The notes below the pieces were generated by a model. That model had not been told where the DNA came from. It did not search any database and worked only from the letters and a program-made list of their open reading frames with translations. A stretch of 64,000 nucleotides of DNA from Cyclospora cayetanensis. Lineage: Eukaryota; Apicomplexa; Conoidasida; Eucoccidiorida; Eimeriidae. The stretch is from positions 1 to 64,000 of the forward strand of contig NW_020312150.1 in assembly GCF_002999335.1 (NCBI RefSeq). The letters are read 5' to 3'. The translations under genes and the position numbers were made by a program. Positions 11,001 through 21,622 of the stretch are shown one piece after another; position 1 is the first letter of the stretch, and the number at the start of each line of letters is the position of its first letter.

Positions 11001-12737
11001 GCAGAAAATACGGCTCCAAAGATGGCGCTCTGGACCAGCCGTGTAAGACATATACACTCATCTGTAGGGGGCCCTCCAGGGGACAGCGGAGGCACCGCGG
11101 GGGAGTCCCCTTCCCCCTTTCCGCGAGACAAAGCAAGCAGAGAAGAGCTATATATGACCGATCCTGAGAGAGATGCCGGACTGTTTTGCTGCAACAAAAG
11201 TGAACGCGGCAGCGCAGCAAACGTGCAAAAGCCGAGAAGTAATGTGCAAAAGCCGAGAAGTGATAAAGCAGTCCGCATATCCAAAAGCACTCGCTCAAGA
11301 ACACGCACCACATTTCACGGCAAATGATGTGCAGAAAGCTGGAGCTGCCTAGCGTACCAAGACATCTGCAGTGATAGAGGCGCTGCAGAAGCATTCCCTG
11401 AGAGTCAAGCGGCGGGCGCAGGCACTGTTTAGGGTGAGGTCCAGCCAGTTTGTGGCTTGTTTTATTCTCCTGCAGTTTTCACTAGCTGAGGGGGTACTGT
11501 TGCTCGAGCCGCCTTCAGCCTTCTGCTGCTGCACCCCCGGGTAGGCTGTAGTTGCAGCTCCTGCATATGGCTGCTGCTTCCTGTGCTGCTCATTCTGCTG
11601 ATGGTGCAGTTGTTGCTGCTGCAGCGATGCCCGGGAAGGACCTCCAGATATGACGCAAGTTGTAGCCGCGCTTAGGTGAGATGAAGGACTCATTTTGCGT
11701 TCCTTTTGCTGGTTATGAGGGGGTTTCTGCTGAGTCGTATGCGGGAGAGGCACACTTACTGCCGTGGCAAGGTTGATTGCAGCAGCAGTATGTGGTGCCC
11801 TGGTGCCTGCTCTTTGGCAGCCGAAGGGGCGGCACTGAGCGACTAGCTGCCTCTGCTGCTGCTGCTTCAATCGTTCGCACTGTGCGGTGCAGGCTGAGAT
11901 GCACTGAGCCTGATGCTTTTCCTGTTGCGTTGGCTGCTCTTGGTAGCGGCGGTATGGTACTCTATACTGTACAGGTTGCGATGTGGTCAAATGCCCGAGC
12001 TCTTTGTGTTGTTGTAGCAGCAACTGCTGCGGCTCCTGAGGCTCTGCCGAAGGGGGGGCCCTTTGTGGTGGAGGCTTTAAAGCCCGCTGCTGCACTGACT
12101 GGTGATGGCTTCGTTGATGCAGTTGATGTTGATGTGGCTGTGTCGGCGCGAGGCAGCGCCTGGATATAGAGGATTGCCCGCTAGGGACTACCTTGGCGCA
12201 TACAAAGTTTCCACTGTTGTCTTTTGTGCTGCTGTGGTTGCTGCTCCTGCTGCCCAACGAAAAGGCAAGACCAACAGGGAACGGATGCGGCCCCTCCGAA
12301 GGAGCCTTCCGAACGAGAGGGCGTATAGATGGCCTGTTCGAATACGTGCAACTGTTGCTGCTGCTGCTTTGTTGCAGCTGCTGCTGTTGCGGCGCTTCTT
12401 GTAGCTGCTTCTCAAGCTCCCTAGGCACGGAGGAGGAAGGGACTACTGTAGGGGCTGTAGGGTGAAAATACATGATGCCGGCGTTCCCCACAGGCCCATC
12501 TGGCTCTGCTACTGCCACAGCAGCAGCTGCTGCTGCTGCTACGCTGGATACACCTGCTGCCTTTATTGGCGCTGCTTTTGCGCTGTCTGCCTCGCGCCTA
12601 ATACCTGCTGCACCAGCACCCAAGACGATCACTCGCAGCTGCGCTTGCGAGGCCTTGCTGGCGGACGAAGAACGGTTTCTACTGCTGTTGGTAGTGCGAT
12701 GGTTGCTGCTGCCCTTTTTTTGTCGAAGCGTACTCTG
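8056..12737 (-). CDS. Divergent protein kinase with Gln-rich N- and C-terminal extensions
   Basis: Proposed exons are 12737-11358, 11188-10687, 10545-10390, 10218-9909 and 9634-8056, all phase-consistent, giving about 1,300 residues plus any upstream exon. Exon 1 (460 codons) is Gln/His/Ser-rich without a domain. Exon 2 holds the N-lobe with VAVK (Lys at about 10930). The catalytic loop MRDLSLEN is created by splicing 10390 to 10218. The metal-binding triplet is DPG instead of DFG (about 10150). APE is replaced by PPE, then YSRRPYDPFKVDSFCLGWMVYY spans the next junction in two parts (9909/9634), followed by subdomain XI. The last 400 residues are poly-Gln, Ser and Asn runs. Lys, catalytic Asp and metal Asp are all kept, so activity is plausible. 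The group is not assignable; GKSFRPPE with PYDPFKVD resembles apicomplexan-specific kinases such as FIKK-like proteins, but no FIKK motif is present. An alternative start at 11278 would give a short signal-like leader but falls in what looks like an intron. Confidence 0.8.
10226..10276. repeat. CA/TA minisatellite inside kinase intron
   Basis: Units of acacatgtacatatat recur two to three times, flanked by CA runs. It lies in the 171-base intron 10219-10389, directly before the acceptor cag of the exon that carries the catalytic Asp, so on the coding strand the region before the acceptor is TG/TA-rich rather than a plain pyrimidine tract. Confidence 0.85.
11223..11261. repeat. Two direct 18-base copies at 21-base spacing
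   Basis: gtgcaaaagccgagaagt occurs at 11223-11240 and again at 11244-11261. It lies in the proposed kinase intron 11189-11357. Read as protein on the minus strand it would encode a doubled LLGFCT stretch, which is why the region mimics a signal peptide. Confidence 0.9.
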
Positions 12738-15700
12738 CTGAAGAATGGAAAATAGGTTAGAAGAAGGGAAGGGGAAAACACTGCTGCTGACGCTGCACCT
12801 GTTATCGACGCTGCGGGGAAGACAGGATGTGTTGCTCTAAGTGCATCGCTAGAAAGCTGCTATCAGCAATACCTGCTTCTCCTAGTTCGGTATACAAAAT
12901 CGGCAGCCGTTCCTGCTGCCTGCACTAGGTATGAGCTGAATGTGCAATGAAAGGCACTCCTGCGGGTGTAGTGATTGTGTGTTGTTGCTGCTGGTGCTCC
13001 TGTTGTTGGTGCTGCAGCACAAGCGGACAGCGCGCCGAGAAGACGAAAAAGGAAAGGGGGAAAATGAAGTCACTGTAGCTGCAGTTAAAAACACACACCG
13101 CAAAAAGCGCAAGGCATGCGGTACGGCTGCAATCGCCAGGCAACGCCAAGGCATCCTACTGCAGGAAATGCTATGTAGTAGCACGGTCAGCCAAGGAAGA
13201 GCACACTAAATCAGAGGAGGACACCAAGTTACATTTCGTGTCAGCGCTGACACCTCACATTCAGCACAATACAACAACCTTAGTCTGAATAGACTAGAGC
13301 CCAATGCCCTGCGTTTTACTCGTGCAACACAGAAGTATAATCATCAACAAAAGACTACCTAGACGCTTCCCCAGGATCCTCTCCCTATTTATCCATATTT
13401 CCGGTTTCCCAGCGGGACAATTTCAATGAATGCCTCTTTGGTTTGCAACACCGGTTTGCGGCGATGCGGCTTGGGTGTATCGGGGGTGCATCTACAGGGA
13501 GGGTGGTATCTCCCTTGTACCCGTAGAAAGGAGCTTGAAGGGCTCATGGGGCCCCCGCTGCTGCAGGCAAATCCTTAGAACTCTACAGCTGTATCCACGG
13601 AAGCCCCTCAACTATACGAAGTGGTCTGTTTATGACATCGTGCCGCCGCGCCACTGGCAAACACCTTTTGCCATAAGAGCCCCAAAACGCTGCATAAAAT
13701 GTATTGAAGATGAAGTAGGAGCTATAAGTGCATACGAGAGAACACTTTCAGCGCCTGTTTACAGCGCTGTGCCGCGAGCCGTACAACACTGATGCAACCC
13801 CTGCGGCAGAAGGGCCCGCAGCCCTGAGCTCTAGACCCGTGAAGCAATACCAGTTAATATGAAAACAAAAGGAAAACCAATAAGCAAAATGTATAGGGGA
13901 GAAAGGCGAAGAATGCACAAAGATGGCAACAGCTGTCAGCCGGCACGGCAGCAGCAGCTGGTAACTTGCGGTGCACGTGGAGCCCTCCATGAAATGACAG
14001 ACTTCCGTCCAGAGTTGTCTGCCACACTTCCTCTAGAAATAAGCTAAGACCTTTAACCTCTGCAGGGATGCGCCTTGTTCTCTGTCGCCAAGAGTCATCC
14101 CCCGTAAGGCCGAGGAAGAGTGTACATATACAACATGCTCTCCGGTGGGGAGTCAGTAGTTAAGCAGCAGGAGAATGAGTAACTCACCTTGAAAAAGTCT
14201 TGAGACCTTGCCTAGATGCGTAAGCACCGTACTTAAGGGAAAATAGGGGGCCAGAAGCAAAGAGACTGGCGGGCCCACCAGCCATGCTTGTGCCCCTTCT
14301 GATGCAGAAGGCTAAGCCGCCTTTCAGGGTAAGAAATCGCAAACGAGCACCCCATGTGCCCTGAAGGAGCAATGAGAGGAAGGAAGAGACGAAGAGCTAT
14401 GTACTAAGGACAAGCAGCAGTTTACGGCATACAGCAGCTACTTGGCAGTGGTAGCCTGGAGCGCTATTTCTGGGTTTGTGCTGGGGAGTCCAAGGTATTG
14501 TACACACTGTAGCAGCTGCGTCTATTGAGTAACTTCAGCGTTTTCCCCCAAATAGGCATCTTTGAATTGTATTTCTAATTTCATCGAATGAGGTTCTGAT
14601 GCATTTCGTATCTATTTCTTTCTGCTGCCGTCGCTGGCGCTGGCTTGAGCCACTGCTTTTCGTGTGAGTCAGCATAAATCGATTCGGCGTTGCTGTGGAT
14701 GGATGGTCCCTGCAATGCTTTTAGAGCCATGAAAAAGCCATAAATCCAGTATCTTGTGTCAAATAATGTCAATTTGAATTATTAATAATGTTAAAATGAA
14801 GACAACAGCAATAGAAATTGTCAAGGAAAAACCAATCAGCAGGCCTTCAACCGCTATCCCCTCCCTCCGACCCATAAGGGTAAACTTTCATCAAGAAGCC
14901 CTGCTAGGCCCAACTTTCACAAGGAATGTGCTTTATTGCCTTTTAGCGAATGTTTTCGCTTTCTTTAGCCTAGCTTCTCTCAAGCCTCCAGCTCCTATAC
15001 ATCTTCTTGGAAGCTGGTTGATTTATAGCACTGTGAGCTGTTTCTGCTAAAACTGTGCGCCATGATTGGCTGAAACAGGTGATGTAAGGTGGCTAGTATT
15101 CACGCCACGTCGCCAGCGGTAGGGATAAGAATAGGTTTCCACACCGCGCTAATTCCTAGTGGATGAACAGCGTAGCATAATATACGGACAGATACACCTC
15201 CGATTGCTCACACAGTGAAGGTGGATTTACTCATGTCGTGCTATCATGATTCCCTCCGCTGGTTAGCGCTGCGTTAAGCCTGATGTTCTTCGTTGCTTTG
15301 ATTGGTGTGGCAAGAAAGTATGGATTTGGGCTTAGTTCTTCTACGCCGAAGCATAGCTCTTAGCAAACGTGGGGGTTTCGAGTTGCCGACATACATAACC
15401 AAGTATACTTTTGACCATGTACTTCTCTACTGCATTTTTTGCCGCACGTTATTGACTTGCCTGACAATAGATGGTGCACCAAGTGAGAGTCAGCGTAGCG
15501 CTGCACTGGTTGTCTCCATAGTGACATTTATTTTTAGACTTAATATAGACTTGATAGAGGGCTATTTTTGCTCTCCAAAAACTGCGCTACATCTCCTGAT
15601 TAGCCCGCCAGAGGTCCCGACATAAGGAAAGAGGGACAGCTAAGGTGCGAGTAGATGCACCCCTAAAGCATTCGAAGCGCACGCAGCCAGTCGCGCATCT

Positions 15701-18700
15701 AGCTTACACGCACACGAAATTGCATCTTTTGGTACCAATCAAACAAGACTTTGTAATAAATAAGAGATGCGAACATACGAACAAATTGGACAATGCACTG
15801 ACAGTACTTTGTTAGACATAAATAGTGTCCAAGAACGAGTGTGACCGAAGCTCAGCCCGCTACAGTCGGTTTTGGTAAGAGGTCGTTTTTCATGATGCAG
15901 AGTGCCTTCGTGAACGTCAGCATGCACAAAGACTGTAAATGAATTGCCCGACTCCAGGTTAATTCCCGCTAGTGAGGCTCCATTTGAGGCTTCGTACCTA
16001 AAAGCAGCGGGTCCTTCAGTTCCCTTAGCACTCGTGGTTTCACTATAAATGGGAAGATAAGTGGAGATATAGGCCATGTATAGACATCAAAAATGTTCTC
16101 TCTTATCAAAGGCAGCATTGGGAGAAAACGGATATATGCTGTGAGAAGTAAACTAAGGTTCCAGCACTCGCGTGGAGGTGTAATAATTGCAAGTAACTTG
16201 TCTCTGCTGTGTACAACGAGAGTATGTCAAACAGAATGATCTTGTTCCTTGCAAATTAGTGAGATTCGTGCAAGGTCCAGTACAGCAGACGAATGTACTC
16301 AAGTAGTTTTCTCTTTCACATTGAAACTTAGACTATATCCAGATGCCGTACAAACATATGGAGAATTTGTGCCAGCGTGAATGCACCTGCCAAAGTTTTG
16401 TGCTCCAAAAAATCCAAATCATGCCGTAATATGCTTTCCCGGTTTGAATCATAACAGCATGCATTCAAACGTAAACATATTGCACCGTGTACTCTGGAGC
16501 ACCTTCCACCATAATGTGCTGAAGGATCAGGACCTGTTCAGGCCGTCTCTGTCCCCATCTTTATTTTAACACTACACTCAAGCTCTCTCTGAGGTACCCA
16601 CCTTTGGCCCCTGTATGCAATGTAGTACACAATTTAATGAACAAACTGCAGTCTATGGACCTCTTGGTGGCACTTTAAAAGTTGGTCCCTTCAACGAGCT
16701 TGATGGGCCCTCGGGAGGGGCGCAGAATGCATTTTCCGTAAACTCTACAGCTCAAAGCCAGGTAGGAAACCTAGACCTACGAGTTGAAGAAGTGAAATGG
16801 CAAGCGGTTGCAAATGGTGTCCATCGTAACGACTAACGATAGAAGGTTGGGCCACTTGGGGTGGGAGCAAATCGTCTGTGCATATAGGCTGTCTCGAACA
16901 GTGGATTCCGATAAAAAGAACTCAAAGCTTGGCAGACAGCCGAAAGCTGAGCTGTTGAAAGGCTACACTTTGCTATTTTTCCTACACTGGCCATATTTAA
17001 GTAATAATGAATAAAGTGTTGATTATTTGTTTTGGCTGTTCGCCTCTCGTATTCGCTGGGGAGTAGGGTAAGCCCACTTCCAAAATTTAGATTTGTGTGG
17101 TCGTGCGCTAAATGCTATATACAACCCGTTGCGGGTTTGAGTAGAAAGCAAAGAGTCTTCCTACTAAGGCCTCAGATAAAGCGTTTTGTCAACGGTTTCT
17201 ACAACAGCATCTAACTGAAAAAGTGTAAGCTACGCAAAAATACCTACGAAGCACAAGCAAGAGAAGTCCTTAGACTCCACAGATCAGAGATCGGAAGCGG
17301 AGCTATAAGGTGAATGCAATTTTTTCAGGCAAACTCAACAGAATCTCCGAACCAACACGACGTCTTCTTCCGAGCTCCCCGACTTTCACTGCCACCAGCG
17401 AGGAGCTCAACGTGTGCTGTCGGAAAACTGTGTCGGAAGAGAACTACTGAGCCACAGTCACGCATTAAGGACAGCTACCAACAGAAACATGATTATTTAT
17501 TGTAGATCGGTTGTCAAGCTGTGGAAAAAGCAGCTGCGCCCATTTTTAGCTTTTTCATAAAAGCTCACAGTTGGTTTTTGTGCCGTGCTTCTAACTCTGT
17601 TACACACTTCCCACATGGCACAAGCTAAGATCTAGGCAATTACAGAATTGACAAAGTCAGCCATTCGTTCATCGGCCAATAGTGCATAGCCCACCCAAAA
17701 CTCTAAGCCACCATGGACCAAGACCTTCAAGAACAACACCGATCTTCACCAAGTCTGCAGAACCATCTCCAGAAATTTGTTATCTAGCCCGTTGAGCTCA
17801 AGTGGAAAGCCGCACAGCTATCAAGGGTTGAATGTGTAAGAGAAACGATACTGAAATACGGTGGTACATACCAGCGTGATGATTATCGGGAAAGAGAAAT
17901 GGCCACCATCGGTGTACTTTAATACCAGTTTGCATCCGAAACAATGCGTCCGTTTTGTTTTAGTCCTGCAGCTGATGTTATATAGCGATCAAGGACCCCG
18001 TTGGAAATCCAACTCAAAGCTGCCTGCACATGGAAAGATTAGCATTAAGAAGGCAGGAGAAGTTCCTCACGAAACCTTGACCCCACAAGGCCAGTTCCAG
18101 GCCACAGGGTGTCTGGTACCGCTCGTAACGGCACATTCTCCTTCCTGTTGCCCACTTGAGTCGATGCCAGTCAAATGATTGTCCTTTGTTTCATTGTTGG
18201 AGGATTGCGGCCCTCATGCTGAGCCTCTAAAATATGAACTTCACCTTGTGTGGGAATGCTAACGAAGGACTACTACAATTTGGGTGTTCAGGGTCTCCAG
18301 GAAAGAAAACATTGCAGTTGGTAGTGTGGATGCAGCTGCAAAACTTCTGTACAGGGGATAGAAGGAACGGCACGGTATAATGCCAAGCCTGATTTTGCTA
18401 ACAGTGTGCAGTGCTATCGGTGGTTACGTTCCAGGCTCTGGCAGCTTGAGGTAAAAAAGAAGCCTGTTATGTCGCTCTTTCTCGAAATTCGACTAAGCTT
18501 CGATGGGTATCAGGCAAAACCAAGTCTGGCATCACACCTCAATATTTCAATCCCTTGGGCAGAATTTCTGTAGCGGTGCCCAAGCCACCAACTGCAGGGT
18601 CCTCTCACTTTCCTCGAAATTCTGAACACTCAATTTGCACTAGTCCTTCATTAGCATCCCGCCACCAAGTAAAGTCACAATAGGCACGAAGCTGCCCTCA

Positions 18701-18729
18701 GGTTTAAACACCAATGGTTTCCAAAGGCT
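12738..18729. other. Repeat-poor segment without a recognisable gene
   Basis: A good acceptor (pyrimidine tract then cttcag, ending at 12738) shows that the kinase gene has at least one more exon in about 12740-13200, which I could not place. CAG-type runs stop near 13020. From 13.2 to 18.7 kb the sequence has frequent stops in all frames. Open frames at 13430-13792 (+), 15739-16077 (-) and 16615-16836 (+) are non-repetitive but match no family I know. By analogy with the segments at 25 and 56-64 kb this may be decayed mobile DNA, but no reverse transcriptase or integrase motif was found here. Confidence 0.45.
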
Positions 18730-19950
18730 TTAATCCCCCATGTGGCGAATCCTGAATAGAACCACCGAATGAGGGGGGCCATGGACGCCCTCCATAGACC
18801 CTTCGGCGTCACCATAGTCCAGACGCTCAGCGTAGAGGCCCCAAGCTCGCAACAGCGAAAAAAAAAGAGAATCGACAGGCTGAGATCGACTCTGATGGGC
18901 CACAATAATCAATGTAGAATCTTCTGGTGCACTAACAGGGCTCCCCTTGGGGGGCACTTTGAAATCCCACCGCATTTCTCTAGGAGTGAGGAAGAATGCG
19001 AGGGTGCGAACAAAGGGCTCTACGAGTTCCCTCAGCCACAGAACATCTGCTGCAACAACTAAAAGCGGTCTTCGAGGGGTTCGCTTTGCGGATATCCCAC
19101 GGGGCCCCAAGGCATTGCATTTTTCTGGGCAGGACCAATCGAGAACTTCAGCTACGACGCCGGCCCGAGGCCCTTGTGCAGCACCTAGGGGTTTTTCCGG
19201 GCACCTGGTGGCTTGACAATAATCTAGTACCTCATCGAAGGCCTCTATGGATGGCAGTAAATCTGCAAAATGTTGATTAAGCTGCACCGCCTCGCGGAGG
19301 CCTGCCACACAGTAATCCAAGTCGGTTAACAATACGTGGCAGGCGTGCGGTAGAGGGCCTCTTGGAGCGAGGAAGGCCTTGACCTGGGATTTCGCTTTAT
19401 GCGTATGAAGCTCCGCCTTAGCCGTTATAGCTGTAACAATAGCTGCAGCCCCTAGGCCAACTAGGCCCTTACCTGCTCCTAGTTCAATGATCAGTGGAGG
19501 GACTCTTGCACAATCCCCTTTTGGGGCCATCTCTGGGGTTCCAAGGAGTCCCTCCAACCTCTTCTCAAGGAAGCGCAGCAACACGACGGAGGCATCCCAG
19601 ACGGAGCAGCCTGCATCCAACGGAGATAGCCAGAAACGGTAGCTGAAGGCTTTGTGTGTGCTGCTGTTGCTGCAACGGATACGGTTTTATGGGTAGAGGG
19701 CCTGACCTGTGTCTCCGTTTATCTGGTCCTCGGGAGCCCTCGGAGGTCCACATGGCGTCAAAAGCACTGGGAGACCAGCCACAATAAAATCCCCGTCGTA
19801 GCGATAATCAAATACTTTCCAAGGCAGCGCAAGGAGGGGCTCACCGCCTTCTGTTGGCAGAGAGGAGGAGCCGCTTAAAGAGTCACCTCCAAGATTCTGA
19901 GAGCCCTCAGTGGCTGGGAGCCCCGTGTGGGCCCATTGGGGTGGGCCCAT
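18730..19950 (-). CDS. METTL21-like protein methyltransferase
   Basis: Two exons, 19950-19707 and 19610-18730, about 374 residues. The intron is 97 bases with GTCAGG donor and gatgcag acceptor. Phase 1 joins perfectly and recreates the family signature G-C-S-V-W-D-A-S-V-V-L. SAM-binding motif I is ELGAGKGLVGL (about 19440-19480), followed by TDLDYCVAGLREAVQLNQ (motif II/acidic), the LDW element typical of this lysine methyltransferase family, and ADVLW. The C-terminal half carries the later strands, with HQSRSQPVDSLFF before the final strand. Members methylate lysines on translation factors or chaperones in the cytosol; the substrate here cannot be read from sequence. It stands alone as the only intact gene in the repeat-poor segment and lacks Gln/Ala runs, unlike its distant neighbours. 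The ATG at 19950 is chosen as the first in-frame start of exon 1; upstream exons are not excluded. Confidence 0.82.
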
Positions 19951-21622
19951 GAAGCCTTGGGCTCCGCCTTGGTGACCCTAAGGGATGGAGGGGTACCACA
20001 CGATTTATGCGGAAGAATAACAGGTAAGCGGGGAGGGCACTAGAAAGAAGAAAAGGAGAGCTTGAGAAGAATAATTAACGTGCTGCGCTGGTGTTAAGCG
20101 AGCCTGCTACGTGGGACAGAAGGAACTGCAGAACCGGTTGGAGACACAAGACACGGAGCGGAGGAGAGGGGGTAGGAAGAGGCAGAATGACTTTTGGAAG
20201 GCTGTATTTACATTACGAATGTTCCAACGAAATTGGCGCAGAAGAGAAGCTAATAACCACAGGTATTGAAAAAATGCGTGGCAACTCATCGGGTTTTGCT
20301 GTTCCTTTTCGCTTGATGACTCAACAGGGGCCCCACCGTGTACGTGAGAAGAAGCATCCCCAGCCTTCACACCTGCCCTCCCGGAATGGAAAATGCAATA
20401 TTTCTACGGGATAGCACTACCAAGGGTGTAACGTGAACGCAGAAGAAGACCACCTTTATTGCTGAGGAGACCCATACGAAGATCCCCTAGACCCCAAAGT
20501 GCACATCCGAAGGATCGCAGGGGTCCTCTACACGACTGGGGTGGAAGAGCAGGCTGATATGAGCACAAGCCTGCGGGGTACCAGACAAGGGACTAACATT
20601 AGGCATCAATAGGTGAAAAACTGCGTCGCTGTCATTAGATTATAAGGCTTGATTGGAGGCATAAGTTAGCTGATATCCGTCCGCCCCCTGGTGAAACAAG
20701 AGCAGATTACGGAAACAAGCAAAAAGAGAGAAATCACCCTTCTCCTGACCGCAAAAATTGAGCCCGCTGGGTGTACCGCGTCTTCAGCGACATACCAGCG
20801 GTGGAGCCGCAGGCATCCGAGGCAGAGGCAGGGCAGACGCATACGCAAAGAAAGCACGCATACGGGGATATGTAGAGTCAACAGAAAGGGCCAGATGATA
20901 AGAAATACACGATACCGGCAATTTTACACAAAATCATGCGGCAGACATGGAAAAACACAAGGCCAGCAATCTAGCAATCAGCAACGCCTCAACAAGTCCA
21001 AAAAACTGGACAACAAAGTCAGAGATGCGAAGCCAAGGACAAGGCAGGATCACGTAAGTTTACCTGTTGTCGTTTCTAGTGGGTCCTTGCCAGTGTGTAT
21101 GCGAGGAACCCGAGCTTGGACGTCTTATTATGCCCAGCGTGGAGCACCATACGCTGCCCACAGTCAAACACACGTTTTTTTCTGCCATCACGCTGTTCAC
21201 CATGGCAGCACAAAAAGTCCAACAGATATAGCTACTACAACAACAGAAGCAGGTGTCTGCCGTCACATTATCACTCCCTATGTACTAAAGCACTCTGAAT
21301 ACTCTCGGATCAGAGCAAAAATTGCTGTGGTTGTTGAAGTGAGGAGCTGTATGGTTATATTGGTAGCACACTTGAGGAAATCAATAATATGACAAGTATG
21401 AACTTGTGCATATGTAATTTACGACTCAGATAGTATGAGCTGTTTTGCCTTCTTTAAGAATACTGAAAAATGCACACTTTGTCCCCTCTCTCTTAGATCC
21501 CCTGTGGGTGCTCATCTCCTGGAAAACTTACAAAAAGTTCCTTCTGCATAGATGCCTACCAAAAAAGCCTGCGGGTAGATATTCTTTGTCTACTCAAGTG
21601 GACAGTTGTGAGTCGCCGCGTC
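19951..21622. other. Repeat-poor intergenic DNA with one unassigned ORF
   Basis: Nothing is recognisable by motif. The longest frame, 20691-21392 (+), would give 233 residues that are Arg/Lys/Gln-rich in the first half. It has no domain, no splice evidence and no family resemblance, so I do not call it a gene. Confidence 0.4.

Noticed and set aside
11400..11440. Single TTTAGGG heptamer as an internal telomere-like repeat
   Set aside because: Only one copy is present and no tandem array was found anywhere in the window.
8056..12737. Assignment of the kinase to the FIKK family
   Set aside because: The defining Phe-Ile-Lys-Lys in the ATP-Lys strand is absent (VAVK instead); the resemblance is limited to the activation segment.
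15369..15395. B-box-like ggtttcgagtt
   Set aside because: No matching A-box or cloverleaf arms could be built upstream.
20691..21392. Plus-strand basic frame of 233 codons
   Set aside because: It is long for this segment, but no family resemblance, leader or conserved pattern supports it as a gene.
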